Shown: piece by piece, positions 15,774 through 23,028 of the stretch
Position numbering within the stretch: the stretch's first letter is position 1
Layout: the number at the start of each line of letters is the position of its first letter
Assembly (NCBI GenBank): GCA_900548585.1
Contig: URLI01000027.1
Location: 1-27,298 of the forward strand
Direction: 5' to 3'
Origin: an uncultured Prevotella sp.
GTDB taxonomy: Bacteria > Bacteroidota > Bacteroidia > Bacteroidales > Bacteroidaceae
DNA length: 27,298 nucleotides
Position numbers and translations under genes: made by a program
The notes under the pieces: generated by a model
Seen by the model: the letters and a program-made list of their open reading frames with translations, nothing else
What the model was told of the DNA's origin: nothing
The model's database searches: none

Positions 15774-17873
15774 ATGATGAGCAACGACGGAACGATTACA
15801 AAGCGGAAGGCAAGGCACATCGCAGGGCACATCGCGGCATTTGCGGTGTGCCTCGCCGTGGTGTCGTGCGGTGTGGACAAGGCCGTCAAGAAAGGCGACA
15901 AATACTACGCCTTGGGAGAATACTATGACGCAGCGGCACAGTACAAGAAGGCCTACCAGATGACACCGCCGAAGGAACGCGAGGCAAGGGGGCAGCGCGC
16001 AAAGCGGCTGGCGGAATGTTACGACCGGATAAACAGCACGCAGAAGGCCATAGCGGCTTACCGCAACGTGATAAGATACAAGCAGGACGACATGCAGACG
16101 CACATCGGCCTCGGCAGGAGGTTGCTCGCCGACGGCAACTACAAGGAGGCGGAGAAAGAATTGCAGGCGGTACTGGATTCCGTTCCCGACAACAAACTGG
16201 TGCAGGACATGCTCAAAAGCGCGAAGACAGCCGCTGCGGAGAAGAAACGCGGCTCGCGGTACACAGTGAGGAAGATGGACGTGCTGAACTCGCGCAGGGC
16301 GGAATACAGCCCGGTGCTTTACGGCGACCAATACGAAAACCTCTACTTCACATCGACGCGCAACGAAGCCGACGGCAACGAACTGAGCGGGATAACAGGC
16401 ACAAAACCGGCAGACATCTTCATGTCGAAAAAAGACGACAAAGGCAAATGGGGCAAGCCAGAGCCTGTGCAGGGAGGCCTCAACAGCGCGTTCGAGGAAG
16501 GGGCTTGCTGCTTCTCAACCGACCAGCGAGTGATGTACCTGACGCAATGCGTAACCGACCCAACATACCCACGGTATGCAACAATAGCGACAAGCAACCG
16601 CGCTGATGCGGCATGGGGCAAGCCGGCGGCGCTCAACGTGACGCGCGACACGCTGTCAAACTATGCACACCCCGCCGTGTCGCCAGACGGCAAATGGCTG
16701 TATTTCGTGAGCGACATGCCCGGGGGAAAAGGCGGATTAGACATCTGGCGGGCAAGGATAACGCCGGCAGGACTGGGCGGAGCGGAAAATCTCGGAGAGC
16801 CTATAAACACACCGGGCAACGAGATGTTCCCGACGTTCCGGCCAAACGGAGACCTGTATTTCTCGTCAGACGGGCATGTGGGACTGGGAGGCCTGGACAT
16901 ATTCATTGCGACGATGAAGAACAACCGCATCGTGATAGAGCATCCGGGCTACCCGCTGAACTCGCACGGCGATGACTTCGGCATGACTTTCGAGGGACCT
17001 CACAACCGCGGCTTCTTCTCGTCAAACCGTGGCGACGGGAGAGGTTGGGACCACATATACAGCTTCGAGAAACCGGAAATCGTGCAGACGGTGAAGGGAT
17101 GGGTGTATGAGATGGACGGATACGAACTGCCTGCGGCACAGGTGTACCTCGTGGGCGACGACGGAACCAACAAGAAACTTAGCGTCAAGGGAGACGGCTC
17201 TTTCACAGAGGTGATAGAGCCTGGCGTGCAGTACATGATTCTCGCAACCTGCAAGGGCTTCCTGAACCATAAAGAGGAACTGAAAGTAGGACATGTGGAG
17301 GAGTCGGAAGAATACACACTGCAATTCCCACTGGCATCAATCCGCGTGCCGGTGCTCATCGACAACATCTTCTACGACTTCGACAAGGCGACACTGCGAC
17401 CTGAATCTAAGACGGCACTCGACGAACTCGTGAAACTGCTCAACGAGAACCGCAACGTGACGATAGAACTGAGCGCACACTGCGACTACCGTGGCAGCGC
17501 GGCATACAACAAGACACTGTCGCAACGCAGGGCGGAGGCGGTGGTGACATACCTCGTCGCACACGGAATACCAAAGGACAGACTGACGCCAATGGGATAT
17601 GGCAAGGAGAAACCAAAGACCATAAGGAAGAAACTCACCGAGAAATACAACTGGCTGAAAGAGGGTGACGTGCTGACCGAGGAGTTCATAAAGAAACGCA
17701 ACGAAAAGGAGCAGGAGGCGTGCAACCAACTGAACAGGCGCACCGAGTTCATTGTCCTGCGCACCACATACGGCATGTTCGATGAGAATGGGAAACTGAA
17801 AAACCCGCCACAACCGAAAAAGGAAGAGGGGAAAGAAGAAGATGGAGGATGGTTAGACATTGTCATTGAGTGA
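15774..17873 (+). CDS. porE: PorE-type T9SS protein: TPR, propeller, CRD and OmpA domains
   Basis: A 699-residue outer-membrane-associated lipoprotein (lipobox VVSC near residue 32). Domains in order: TPR repeats (about 38-135, 'GDKYYALGEYYDAAAQYKKAY'-like), a PD40/TolB-like beta-propeller (about 170-430, with 'SPDGKWLYFVSD' and 'LGGLDIF' blades), a carboxypeptidase-regulatory-like fold (about 438-510) and an OmpA C-terminal peptidoglycan-binding domain (about 520-665, FYDFDKATLRPES and LSQRRAEAV). This order matches PorE of Porphyromonas gingivalis, a type IX secretion component that anchors the machine to peptidoglycan. In the OmpA domain the usual GHTD reads SAHCD, keeping the aspartate and arginine. 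Start ATG 15774 (or 15777). Confidence 0.8.
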   Translation: MMSNDGTITKRKARHIAGHIAAFAVCLAVVSCGVDKAVKKGDKYYALGEYYDAAAQYKKAYQMTPPKEREARGQRAKRLAECYDRINSTQKAIAAYRNVIRYKQDDMQTHIGLGRRLLADGNYKEAEKELQAVLDSVPDNKLVQDMLKSAKTAAAEKKRGSRYTVRKMDVLNSRRAEYSPVLYGDQYENLYFTSTRNEADGNELSGITGTKPADIFMSKKDDKGKWGKPEPVQGGLNSAFEEGACCFSTDQRVMYLTQCVTDPTYPRYATIATSNRADAAWGKPAALNVTRDTLSNYAHPAVSPDGKWLYFVSDMPGGKGGLDIWRARITPAGLGGAENLGEPINTPGNEMFPTFRPNGDLYFSSDGHVGLGGLDIFIATMKNNRIVIEHPGYPLNSHGDDFGMTFEGPHNRGFFSSNRGDGRGWDHIYSFEKPEIVQTVKGWVYEMDGYELPAAQVYLVGDDGTNKKLSVKGDGSFTEVIEPGVQYMILATCKGFLNHKEELKVGHVEESEEYTLQFPLASIRVPVLIDNIFYDFDKATLRPESKTALDELVKLLNENRNVTIELSAHCDYRGSAAYNKTLSQRRAEAVVTYLVAHGIPKDRLTPMGYGKEKPKTIRKKLTEKYNWLKEGDVLTEEFIKKRNEKEQEACNQLNRRTEFIVLRTTYGMFDENGKLKNPPQPKKEEGKEEDGGWLDIVIE

Positions 17874-17909
17874 CTGCCCACCACTGCCTCCTGCCTCACA
17901 TATCATAAC

Positions 17910-17926
17910 GAAACGGCTCGCGTTTC
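17910..17926. other. Small palindrome in the convergent intergenic region
   Basis: GAAACG (17910-17915) and CGTTTC (17921-17926) flank GCTCG; the outside is bordered by CATAAC on one side and ATAAC on the other. It lies 37 bases beyond the porE stop. No T-run follows, so terminator function is uncertain. Confidence 0.3.
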
Positions 17927-17943
17927 ATAACAAACATGAAAGT

Positions 17944-18031
17944 AAAATCGGCGAATTTGGTCAGTAAAATCGGCGAATTTGGTCAGCAAACTCGGCGATT
18001 TTACCGTACAAATTCGCCGATTTTACTTTAT
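17944..18031. repeat. 22-bp-period tandem array 2 (four units)
   Basis: Four head-to-tail units of exactly 22 bp begin at 17944, 17966, 17988 and 18010. Units 1 and 2 share the core AAAATCGGCGAATTT; unit 3 is AAACTCGGCGATTTT; unit 4 is AAATTCGCCGATTTT, the exact reverse complement of the unit 1/2 core. Tails are GGTCAGT, GGTCAGC, ACCGTAC and ACTTTAT. The tail ACCGTAC is identical to that of unit 3 in array 1 (176-182). The array is followed by the box GTTAAGCACAAA (18033-18044), as in array 1. It lies between two convergent genes. The region 17874-18128 holds no gene. Confidence 0.85.
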
Positions 18032-18042
18032 GGTTAAGCACA

Positions 18043-18064
18043 AAACGCAAGACAACATGCGTTT
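18043..18064 (-). terminator. Terminator-like hairpin downstream of the sigma operon
   Basis: AAACGCA (18043-18049) and TGCGTTT (18058-18064) form a seven-pair stem with an eight-base loop. Read leftward the stem ends in TTTTGTG, a weak U-rich tail. It lies 65 bases beyond the stop of the anti-sigma-like gene and partly overlaps the GTTAAGCACAAA box. Confidence 0.35.
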
Positions 18065-18128
18065 GGACGTTTTACGGTATGTGGCAATTTGAGAGAGAGC
18101 CTGGCGGAAGTCGAGGTTAGACCCTTGA

Positions 18129-18509
18129 CTACCACCCAATCTCCCCCCTGCTTTCCTCCGCGAGGAAATAGCCTGTCAGGACACTGATGACAAGCAAGGC
18201 AACGATGTATGGAGCATAGTCCGTTTGGAGGATTTGGTGCAAGTCCACCGCCTCCAACGCTCCTTTCGCCAGCGTATAAGGCACGAGCCAACTCTTGGTG
18301 ACAAACAAGAACACCACGCCCGCAATGGCGCAAAACCACGTCCACACACGGCTTGCGCGGCTTCTGCGCCTCGGCAAACGCTGCATCACGCGCTCCGTGA
18401 AGCCGTCGTCTGGCACATCGGCCACATTCCCGGCGAAGAAAGAGGCAAGCAGCCTGCCGTCATCATCGTCAAATGCCTTTTCATTTATCCTGTAGTCTTC
18501 CATATCCAT
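18129..18509 (-). CDS. Small two-TM anti-sigma-like protein (DUF5056-like)
   Basis: A 126-residue protein with an acidic cytoplasmic N-terminus (MDMEDYRINEKAFDDDDGR), a conserved-looking 'VPDDGFTERVMQRLP' segment, a basic stretch RRRSRASR, and two TM helices (about 54-76 and 96-115). Its gene overlaps the 3' end of the ECF sigma gene by 29 bases, the arrangement usual for cognate anti-sigma factors. I believe this matches DUF5056 of Bacteroidales. The chosen start (18509) is preceded by AAGAAAGA; an alternative ATG is at 18503. Binding and inhibition of the sigma factor is inferred from position and topology only. Confidence 0.75.
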   Translation of the reverse strand: MDMEDYRINEKAFDDDDGRLLASFFAGNVADVPDDGFTERVMQRLPRRRSRASRVWTWFCAIAGVVFLFVTKSWLVPYTLAKGALEAVDLHQILQTDYAPYIVALLVISVLTGYFLAEESRGEIGW

Positions 18510-19032
18510 TCTTTCTTAAATAATCCGCAAGTCTTGATTTCCCGCGCGAGAGGTGCGACTTCACCGTGCCAGCCGCCACCTGCATTATCGCCGCAATCTC
18601 GTCGATGGAATAACCGTCGATGAGTTGCAGGGCGATGCATGTGCGCTCGGTGGGCTTCAGCACTCCCATAGCGGTGTATATGTCGAGGGCCGCCGGGGTG
18701 TCGCGCGACACGGGCGCCGGCATTATGGCGGCAACGGAGTCAATGCCATCGGTGATGCGGTGGGCGCGGCGGTAGTCGTACATCACGTTGTATGCAATCC
18801 TGAGCAGCCATGTCTTGAACGACGAACTGCCACGGAACGACGCTATGTGGGTGTATGCCTTGACGAAAGTGTCTTGCGCCAGGTCATCGCTCAGCGCGCC
18901 GTCGCCTGCAGTCTGGGCGAGGAAGAACCGCCGCACCGGCGACTGGTATTTCCTGACAAGGGCATCGAAGGCACGCTTGTCATTCAACACCGCCACCCGT
19001 GACACGAGGTTTATATCGCCCAGACCCTCCAT
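18481..19032 (-). CDS. ECF (RpoE-like) RNA polymerase sigma factor
   Basis: A 183-residue sigma-70 family protein with only regions 2 and 4. Region 2 is about residues 20-95, including 'DLAQDTFVKAYTHIASFRGSSSFKTWLLRIAYNVMYDYRR'-type core-binding and -10 recognition helices. Region 4 is about 127-175 with 'LIDGYSIDEIAAIMQVAAGTVKSHLSRGKSRL', a helix-turn-helix for -35 recognition. It is encoded one base after the PspC gene and overlaps the small membrane protein gene downstream, so the three are co-translated. The sensed signal is unknown, but PspC and the membrane partner point to envelope state. Confidence 0.93.
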   Translation of the reverse strand: MEGLGDINLVSRVAVLNDKRAFDALVRKYQSPVRRFFLAQTAGDGALSDDLAQDTFVKAYTHIASFRGSSSFKTWLLRIAYNVMYDYRRAHRITDGIDSVAAIMPAPVSRDTPAALDIYTAMGVLKPTERTCIALQLIDGYSIDEIAAIMQVAAGTVKSHLSRGKSRLADYLRKNGYGRLQDK

Positions 19033-19033
19033 A

Positions 19034-19219
19034 TCAGTGCTTCTCAGGCATTATAATCCATAATATAGGGTACAGTATGATTCCGCTGAAAGCGGTGAAC
19101 ACCGTAAGCGCGGCATACAACAGGCGCACCACCGTGGGATCAACGTCTGCATATTCTGCCAGCCCGGCGCAAACGCCGCCCAGCATCCTGTCATCCGAAC
19201 GATAAAGTTTCTTAGCCAT
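19034..19219 (-). CDS. PspC domain-containing small membrane protein
   Basis: A 61-residue protein consisting almost entirely of a PspC domain: 'KKLYRSDDRMLGGVCAGLAEYADVDPTVVRLLYAALTV' followed by one hydrophobic hairpin/TM and 'ILWIIMPE'. PspC proteins take part in phage-shock-type envelope stress responses. This minimal form has no additional domain. It ends two bases before the sigma factor start. Size and signature are normal for stand-alone PspC proteins of Bacteroidetes. Confidence 0.92.
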   Translation of the reverse strand: MAKKLYRSDDRMLGGVCAGLAEYADVDPTVVRLLYAALTVFTAFSGIILYPILWIIMPEKH

Positions 19220-19285
19220 ATCCGTAAATTTGTAAATGATGTAATAACTTCTGTTTCTTTATATCCTACCGTAAGCGGGGTTTCC

Positions 19286-19362
19286 GAGGAGGGGGAAAGT
19301 GAGGCCTTGACGAGCCTTTATATTTTCCGGCGACAACTACACAAATGCCGTTCCCCCTCCTC
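19286..19362. repeat. 12-bp perfect inverted repeat in sigma operon intergenic gap
   Basis: GAGGAGGGGGAA (19286-19297) and TTCCCCCTCCTC (19351-19362) are exact reverse complements separated by 53 bases. The loop holds a smaller AGGC/GCCT stem. It lies in the 151-base gap between the DUF6249-like gene and pspC, immediately after the former's stop when read leftward, so it could attenuate transcription into the sigma factor genes or insulate the first gene. Confidence 0.5.
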
Positions 19363-19370
19363 TCCCCTAA

Positions 19371-20072
19371 CTACTTACTGTCATCCGTGTTCTCTTTCTC
19401 GCAAACTGTGCCACCACAGCCTTCGCCATTATCTTCCACTTTCTTCGAAGTCCTGGCTATCACGGCAAGTCCGGCGCCATATATTGCGACAAGCCATCCA
19501 ATCCCTGCAAGCCGGTAAGCGCCGAGGCAGTAGCACAGCACCGCAATGCCAAGTCCGAGGAATATGTTCTTCAGTCCGCGACGCCACTGCTCGTAGTCTG
19601 TCTCAACGGCCTTCCTTACGATGTCCTGCGGCATCGTCTGCCCCGACATCATCGCCATTCGTGCAAGTCTCCGCTTCTCGTTATGGTGATCCACTATGAG
19701 GTAAACAAGGAAACCAAACAACACGAAGGGCGCAAGCGCGAATATCAGACAAGCGATTGCTATCAGCAAGGCTATGACAACGCCAACTGTACCAATGCCA
19801 ACGAGACCACTAATGAAGGTGATGAAATCAGAAGGGTCATCGAAATACAAGTTGCCATTGTTTAAAGTAACATTGCCGCCGGCAGAGGAGTCCACGGCCA
19901 TGGAGTCTGGCTGCGCAAACGACGTGGTGTCGCTGTATGCCACTTGGGAGGCTGTATCCTTGGCAACCGCGCTGGCATGGCTGCGGTGTGTCTTGGCATA
20001 GTGACTTCGTTTTGCCTGCAATGGCATTGCAAGCATGAGTGTCGCGAATAAGAATAAAATCACTCTGTTCAT
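19371..20072 (-). CDS. DUF6249-like exported membrane protein
   Basis: A 233-residue protein with a signal peptide (MNRVILFLFATLMLAMPLQA), a low-complexity Ser/Thr/Ala-rich periplasmic stretch (about 21-75), then TM segments around 86-130 with 'VYLIVDHHNEKRRLARMAMM', a cytoplasmic segment, and two more TM helices (about 168-205), ending in a charged tail. The central 'RRLARMAMMSGQTMPQDIV' region is what suggests DUF6249, a family of unknown function found beside ECF sigma genes in Bacteroidales. It is first in the leftward operon. A candidate -7 element (TATCTTTG) lies 60 bases upstream. Confidence 0.7.
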   Translation of the reverse strand: MNRVILFLFATLMLAMPLQAKRSHYAKTHRSHASAVAKDTASQVAYSDTTSFAQPDSMAVDSSAGGNVTLNNGNLYFDDPSDFITFISGLVGIGTVGVVIALLIAIACLIFALAPFVLFGFLVYLIVDHHNEKRRLARMAMMSGQTMPQDIVRKAVETDYEQWRRGLKNIFLGLGIAVLCYCLGAYRLAGIGWLVAIYGAGLAVIARTSKKVEDNGEGCGGTVCEKENTDDSK

Positions 20073-20132
20073 TTCTTTCCTTTTTTATTGTTATACACCC
20101 GTTAGACGTATTCCGTGCGGAGAAAGTTGCAG

Positions 20133-20166
20133 CAAAGATAAACTTTTTCAGGCAAAACGGCACAAA
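20133..20166 (-). promoter_or_regulatory. Candidate promoter of the DUF6249-pspC-sigma operon
   Basis: Read leftward, TATCTTTG (20140-20133) matches the -7 consensus exactly. A TTTG at 20166-20163 lies 22 bases upstream, slightly longer than the usual spacing. It is back to back with the rsmF promoter, so the two may share regulatory DNA. Confidence 0.45.
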
Positions 20167-20168
20167 AG

Positions 20169-20200
20169 TTTCATTATTACCGCTTTTCTCCGTAACTTTG
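20169..20200 (+). promoter_or_regulatory. Promoter of the rsmF-thyA-folA unit
   Basis: TAACTTTG (20193-20200) matches TAnnTTTG exactly and TTTC (20169-20172) lies 20 bases upstream as a -33 element. The first start codon, at 20218, is only 17 bases past the -7 element, which gives a very short leader. Confidence 0.6.
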
Positions 20201-20217
20201 AAGCCGAATAATACGAA

Positions 20218-21621
20218 ATGCACATGCACACGCTGCCCGCAGATTTCATTGAGACGACAAGTGCCACGTTCGGCAAAGAACTGTGGCACAGGTATCTCGT
20301 TGCTCTCGGCGAACCGGCATCCGTCAGCATAAGGCTTAACAGGCGGAAGATAACCGGCTGCCGCATCACTGGCGAGGCTGGGAGGGTGGCATGGTGTGGC
20401 GATGGATATTACATGAAAGAACGCCCGCAGTTCACTTTCGACCCACTGCTACACACCGGGGCATACTATGTCCAGGAAGCCTCTTCCATGTTCATCCACC
20501 ACATTTTAAGGCACGTCGTGGGGGAAGAGCCTGTCGTCATGGTTGACTTCTGCGCCGCGCCGGGAGGTAAGTCCACCGCAGCGTGCGCCGCACTCGGCGA
20601 GGACAGCCTGCTGGTGTGCAACGAGCCAGTGCCGCAACGGGCAAGCATACTGGCAGAGAACATCAGGAAATGGGGCTCTCCGAATGTCGTAGTGACAAAC
20701 AACTACCCACGGGAAATACGTCAGTCCGGCATAACGGCAGACATCGTACTGTGCGACGTGCCATGCTCCGGCGAGGGAATGTTCCGCAAGGACGAGGACG
20801 CCATAGCCGAATGGAGCCAGCAGAACGTGGATAGATGCCAGATGCTTCAGCGCGAGATAGCGGGCGAGGCATGGCAGTGCCTGCGTCATGGCGGCACGAT
20901 GATTTACTCCACATGCACCTTCAACACCCGGGAGAACGAGGAGAACGTGCGGTGGATATGCGAGAACTTCGATGCGGAGCTCATCGACATACCGGTTGAG
21001 GAAGCATGGGGCGTAACTGGCTCGCTGCTCGAAGGCTTCGGCGGCTGCGTCTACCGCTTCATCCCCGGTGCAACGCGCGGCGAGGGACTTTTCGTGGCGG
21101 TGATAAGGAAAAAGGATGAATGCACGCAGCGGATGAGGAGGATGAAGCCGGCGAACGGAAAGGAGAGGCTCACCACGGAATGGATCGAGAACCCGAAAAA
21201 ATATGTCATCGAAGAAGAGGGAAACGTGCTGACTGCCACCCCAAGGCGATGGTTTCCGATGGTGAAGCATCTCGCAGCAACGCTGAAAGTGACACACCAC
21301 GGCATAAGGCTCGGCACCATCAAGGGCAGGGACATCATTCCCGACGAGTGCCTCGCACTGTCAACGGCACTGCGGCGGGAGGCTTTCGCGACGGTAGAAA
21401 CAGACCGGACAACGGCAACGACATACCTGCGCAAAGAGGCAGTGACACTGCCGGAAGGCACACCACACGGCATAGTGCTGCTGACATACAGGGAAATGCC
21501 GCTCGGCTTCGTGAAGAACATCGGCAACAGGGCAAACAACCTGTACCCGGCGGAATGGAGGATAAAGACAACGCATGTCCCGAACGATGCCGGCGACATT
21601 ATAACAATGACAAAAGAATAA
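20218..21621 (+). CDS. rsmF: 16S rRNA m5C methyltransferase, RsmB/RsmF family
   Basis: A 467-residue SAM-dependent RNA cytosine-C5 methyltransferase. The SAM-binding motif I is DFCAAPGGKST (110-120). Motif IV is CDVPCSGEGMFRKD, with C183, and motif VI is YSTCTFNTRENEENV, with C233, the two cysteines used for product release and covalent catalysis. The C-terminal part (about 300-467) includes the RsmF-type extra domains ('GIRLGTIKGRDIIPDECLALS' and a final PUA-like section 'LLTYREMPLGFVKNIGNRANNLYP'), which favours RsmF (C1407) over RsmB. Alternative start at 20224. The gene ends three bases before thyA. Confidence 0.9.
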   Translation: MHMHTLPADFIETTSATFGKELWHRYLVALGEPASVSIRLNRRKITGCRITGEAGRVAWCGDGYYMKERPQFTFDPLLHTGAYYVQEASSMFIHHILRHVVGEEPVVMVDFCAAPGGKSTAACAALGEDSLLVCNEPVPQRASILAENIRKWGSPNVVVTNNYPREIRQSGITADIVLCDVPCSGEGMFRKDEDAIAEWSQQNVDRCQMLQREIAGEAWQCLRHGGTMIYSTCTFNTRENEENVRWICENFDAELIDIPVEEAWGVTGSLLEGFGGCVYRFIPGATRGEGLFVAVIRKKDECTQRMRRMKPANGKERLTTEWIENPKKYVIEEEGNVLTATPRRWFPMVKHLAATLKVTHHGIRLGTIKGRDIIPDECLALSTALRREAFATVETDRTTATTYLRKEAVTLPEGTPHGIVLLTYREMPLGFVKNIGNRANNLYPAEWRIKTTHVPNDAGDIITMTKE

Positions 21622-21624
21622 TAT

Positions 21625-22419
21625 ATGAGACAATACCTCGACATACTCGGACGCATCCTGAAAGATGGCGTGAGGAAAGGCGACAGGACAGGAACGGGCA
21701 CGCTGAGCCTGTTCGGCACACAGAGCCGCTACGACCTCCGCGACGGTTTCCCACTGCTGACGACCAAGAAGCTTCACCTGAAGTCCATCATACACGAACT
21801 GCTGTGGTTCCTGAAAGGCGACACAAACGTAGGATACCTGCAGGAGAACGGGGTGAGGATTTGGAACGAATGGGCTGACGAGAACGGCGACCTCGGGCCG
21901 GTGTACGGACACCAGTGGCGGTCGTGGCCCGACTACAACGGAGGGACTATTGACCAGATAAGGAACGTTGTCGAACAAATAAAGCGGTCGCCGGACTCGC
22001 GGCGCATGATTGTCAGCGCATGGAACGTGGCAGAGGTGGACAAGATGGCCCTGCCGCCGTGCCACACCATGTTCCAGTTCTATGTGGCGGAGGGGCGGCT
22101 CTCGCTGCAACTCTACCAGCGGTCTGCCGACTTTTTCCTCGGCGTACCGTTCAACATCGCATCATACGCGCTGCTGCTGCAGATGGTGGCGCAGGTCACC
22201 GGGCTTGAGCCGGGTGAGTTCGTGCATACCACAGGCGACACGCACCTGTACCTGAACCACATCGAACAGGCACGCCTGCAACTTACCAGGACACCGAGGC
22301 GGCTGCCTTTGATGAGGATAAACCCTGAAGTCCACGACATTTCCGATTTCCACTACGATGACTTCCGCCTTGAAGGGTACGACCCATGGGACCACATCAA
22401 GGCGGAGGTGTCAGTGTAA
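21625..22419 (+). CDS. thyA: Thymidylate synthase
   Basis: A 264-residue folate-dependent thymidylate synthase, the same length as the Escherichia coli enzyme. The nucleophile is C146 in PPCHTMFQFYV, the phosphate-binding R21 region is DRTGTGTLSLFG, and RSADFFLGVPFNIASYALL (166-184) is the substrate-binding signature. It converts dUMP to dTMP with methylenetetrahydrofolate, producing dihydrofolate that the next gene product recycles. The three-base gap from rsmF and 16-base gap to folA indicate one operon. Confidence 0.98.
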   Translation: MRQYLDILGRILKDGVRKGDRTGTGTLSLFGTQSRYDLRDGFPLLTTKKLHLKSIIHELLWFLKGDTNVGYLQENGVRIWNEWADENGDLGPVYGHQWRSWPDYNGGTIDQIRNVVEQIKRSPDSRRMIVSAWNVAEVDKMALPPCHTMFQFYVAEGRLSLQLYQRSADFFLGVPFNIASYALLLQMVAQVTGLEPGEFVHTTGDTHLYLNHIEQARLQLTRTPRRLPLMRINPEVHDISDFHYDDFRLEGYDPWDHIKAEVSV

Positions 22420-22435
22420 CAGAAAAAAAAGCATC

Positions 22436-22924
22436 ATGAGAATTTCAATCATAGCCGCCGTGGCACGAAACCGTGCCATAGGAAAGGACAACAAACTGAT
22501 TTACTGGCTGCCGAACGACCTTAAAAGGTTCAAGAGCCTTACAACCGGTAACACCATAATAATGGGCAGGAAAACGTTCGAGAGCCTTCCGAAGGGGGCT
22601 TTGCCGAACCGTAGGAACATAGTGCTGTCACGCTCAGGCAGTGAACATCCCGGCTGCGACACTTACCGTTCGCTCGAGGAAGCGCTGCGGAACTGCGGCG
22701 AGGACGAGGACATATATATAATAGGTGGGGGGAGCATATATGCGCAGGCTATGGCTGTGGCAGACAGGCTGTGCCTTACAGAGATAGACGACACGCCAGA
22801 GGATGCCGACACGTTTTTCCCGGATTACAGCGAATGGCAGGAAACACGGCGCGAAAGCCACGACAATGACGAACGCCACGCGCACAGATACGCCTTCGTG
22901 GATTATGCGCGGGACAAACAATAG
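22436..22924 (+). CDS. folA: Dihydrofolate reductase
   Basis: A 162-residue protein from the ATG at 22436; the open frame extends upstream into thyA but that part is unrelated. It begins MRISIIAAVARNRAIGKDNK, with the active-site acid D28 in YWLPNDLKRFK, NADPH-binding 'NTIIMGRKTFESLP' and 'IYIIGGGSIYAQAM', and the C-terminal 'DADTFFP' segment. It reduces dihydrofolate to tetrahydrofolate and works directly with ThyA encoded upstream. The length is normal for bacterial chromosomal DHFR. Confidence 0.97.
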   Translation: MRISIIAAVARNRAIGKDNKLIYWLPNDLKRFKSLTTGNTIIMGRKTFESLPKGALPNRRNIVLSRSGSEHPGCDTYRSLEEALRNCGEDEDIYIIGGGSIYAQAMAVADRLCLTEIDDTPEDADTFFPDYSEWQETRRESHDNDERHAHRYAFVDYARDKQ

Positions 22925-22945
22925 AGATAAAAAGAATTAATTATT

Positions 22946-22976
22946 TTTGCATTACGCGCTAATTGGACTACCTTTG
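22946..22976 (+). promoter_or_regulatory. Consensus Bacteroidetes promoter of the exbB operon
   Basis: TTTG (22946-22949), a spacer of 19 bases, then TACCTTTG (22969-22976): both elements match the consensus exactly at the preferred spacing. It overlaps the first codons of the longest open frame (start at 22963), which shows that ATG is not the real start; the ATG at 23029 is about 45 bases past the expected transcription start. Confidence 0.8.
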
Positions 22977-23028
22977 CAACGGTGTTAATACAAATGCAAG
23001 CATTGAACAACAAACACATAATGAAATA

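Noticed and set aside
18034..18345. 103-codon minus-strand open frame near the sigma operon end
   Set aside because: It overlaps the two-TM anti-sigma-like gene in another frame and extends into the repeat region, without any domain.
22358..22435. Upstream start for folA
   Set aside because: This lies within thyA; DHFR proteins begin at the MRISIIAAVA segment.
22963..23028. Upstream start for exbB
   Set aside because: It overlaps a perfect TTTG-N19-TACCTTTG promoter, and the signal-like segment begins naturally at 23029.
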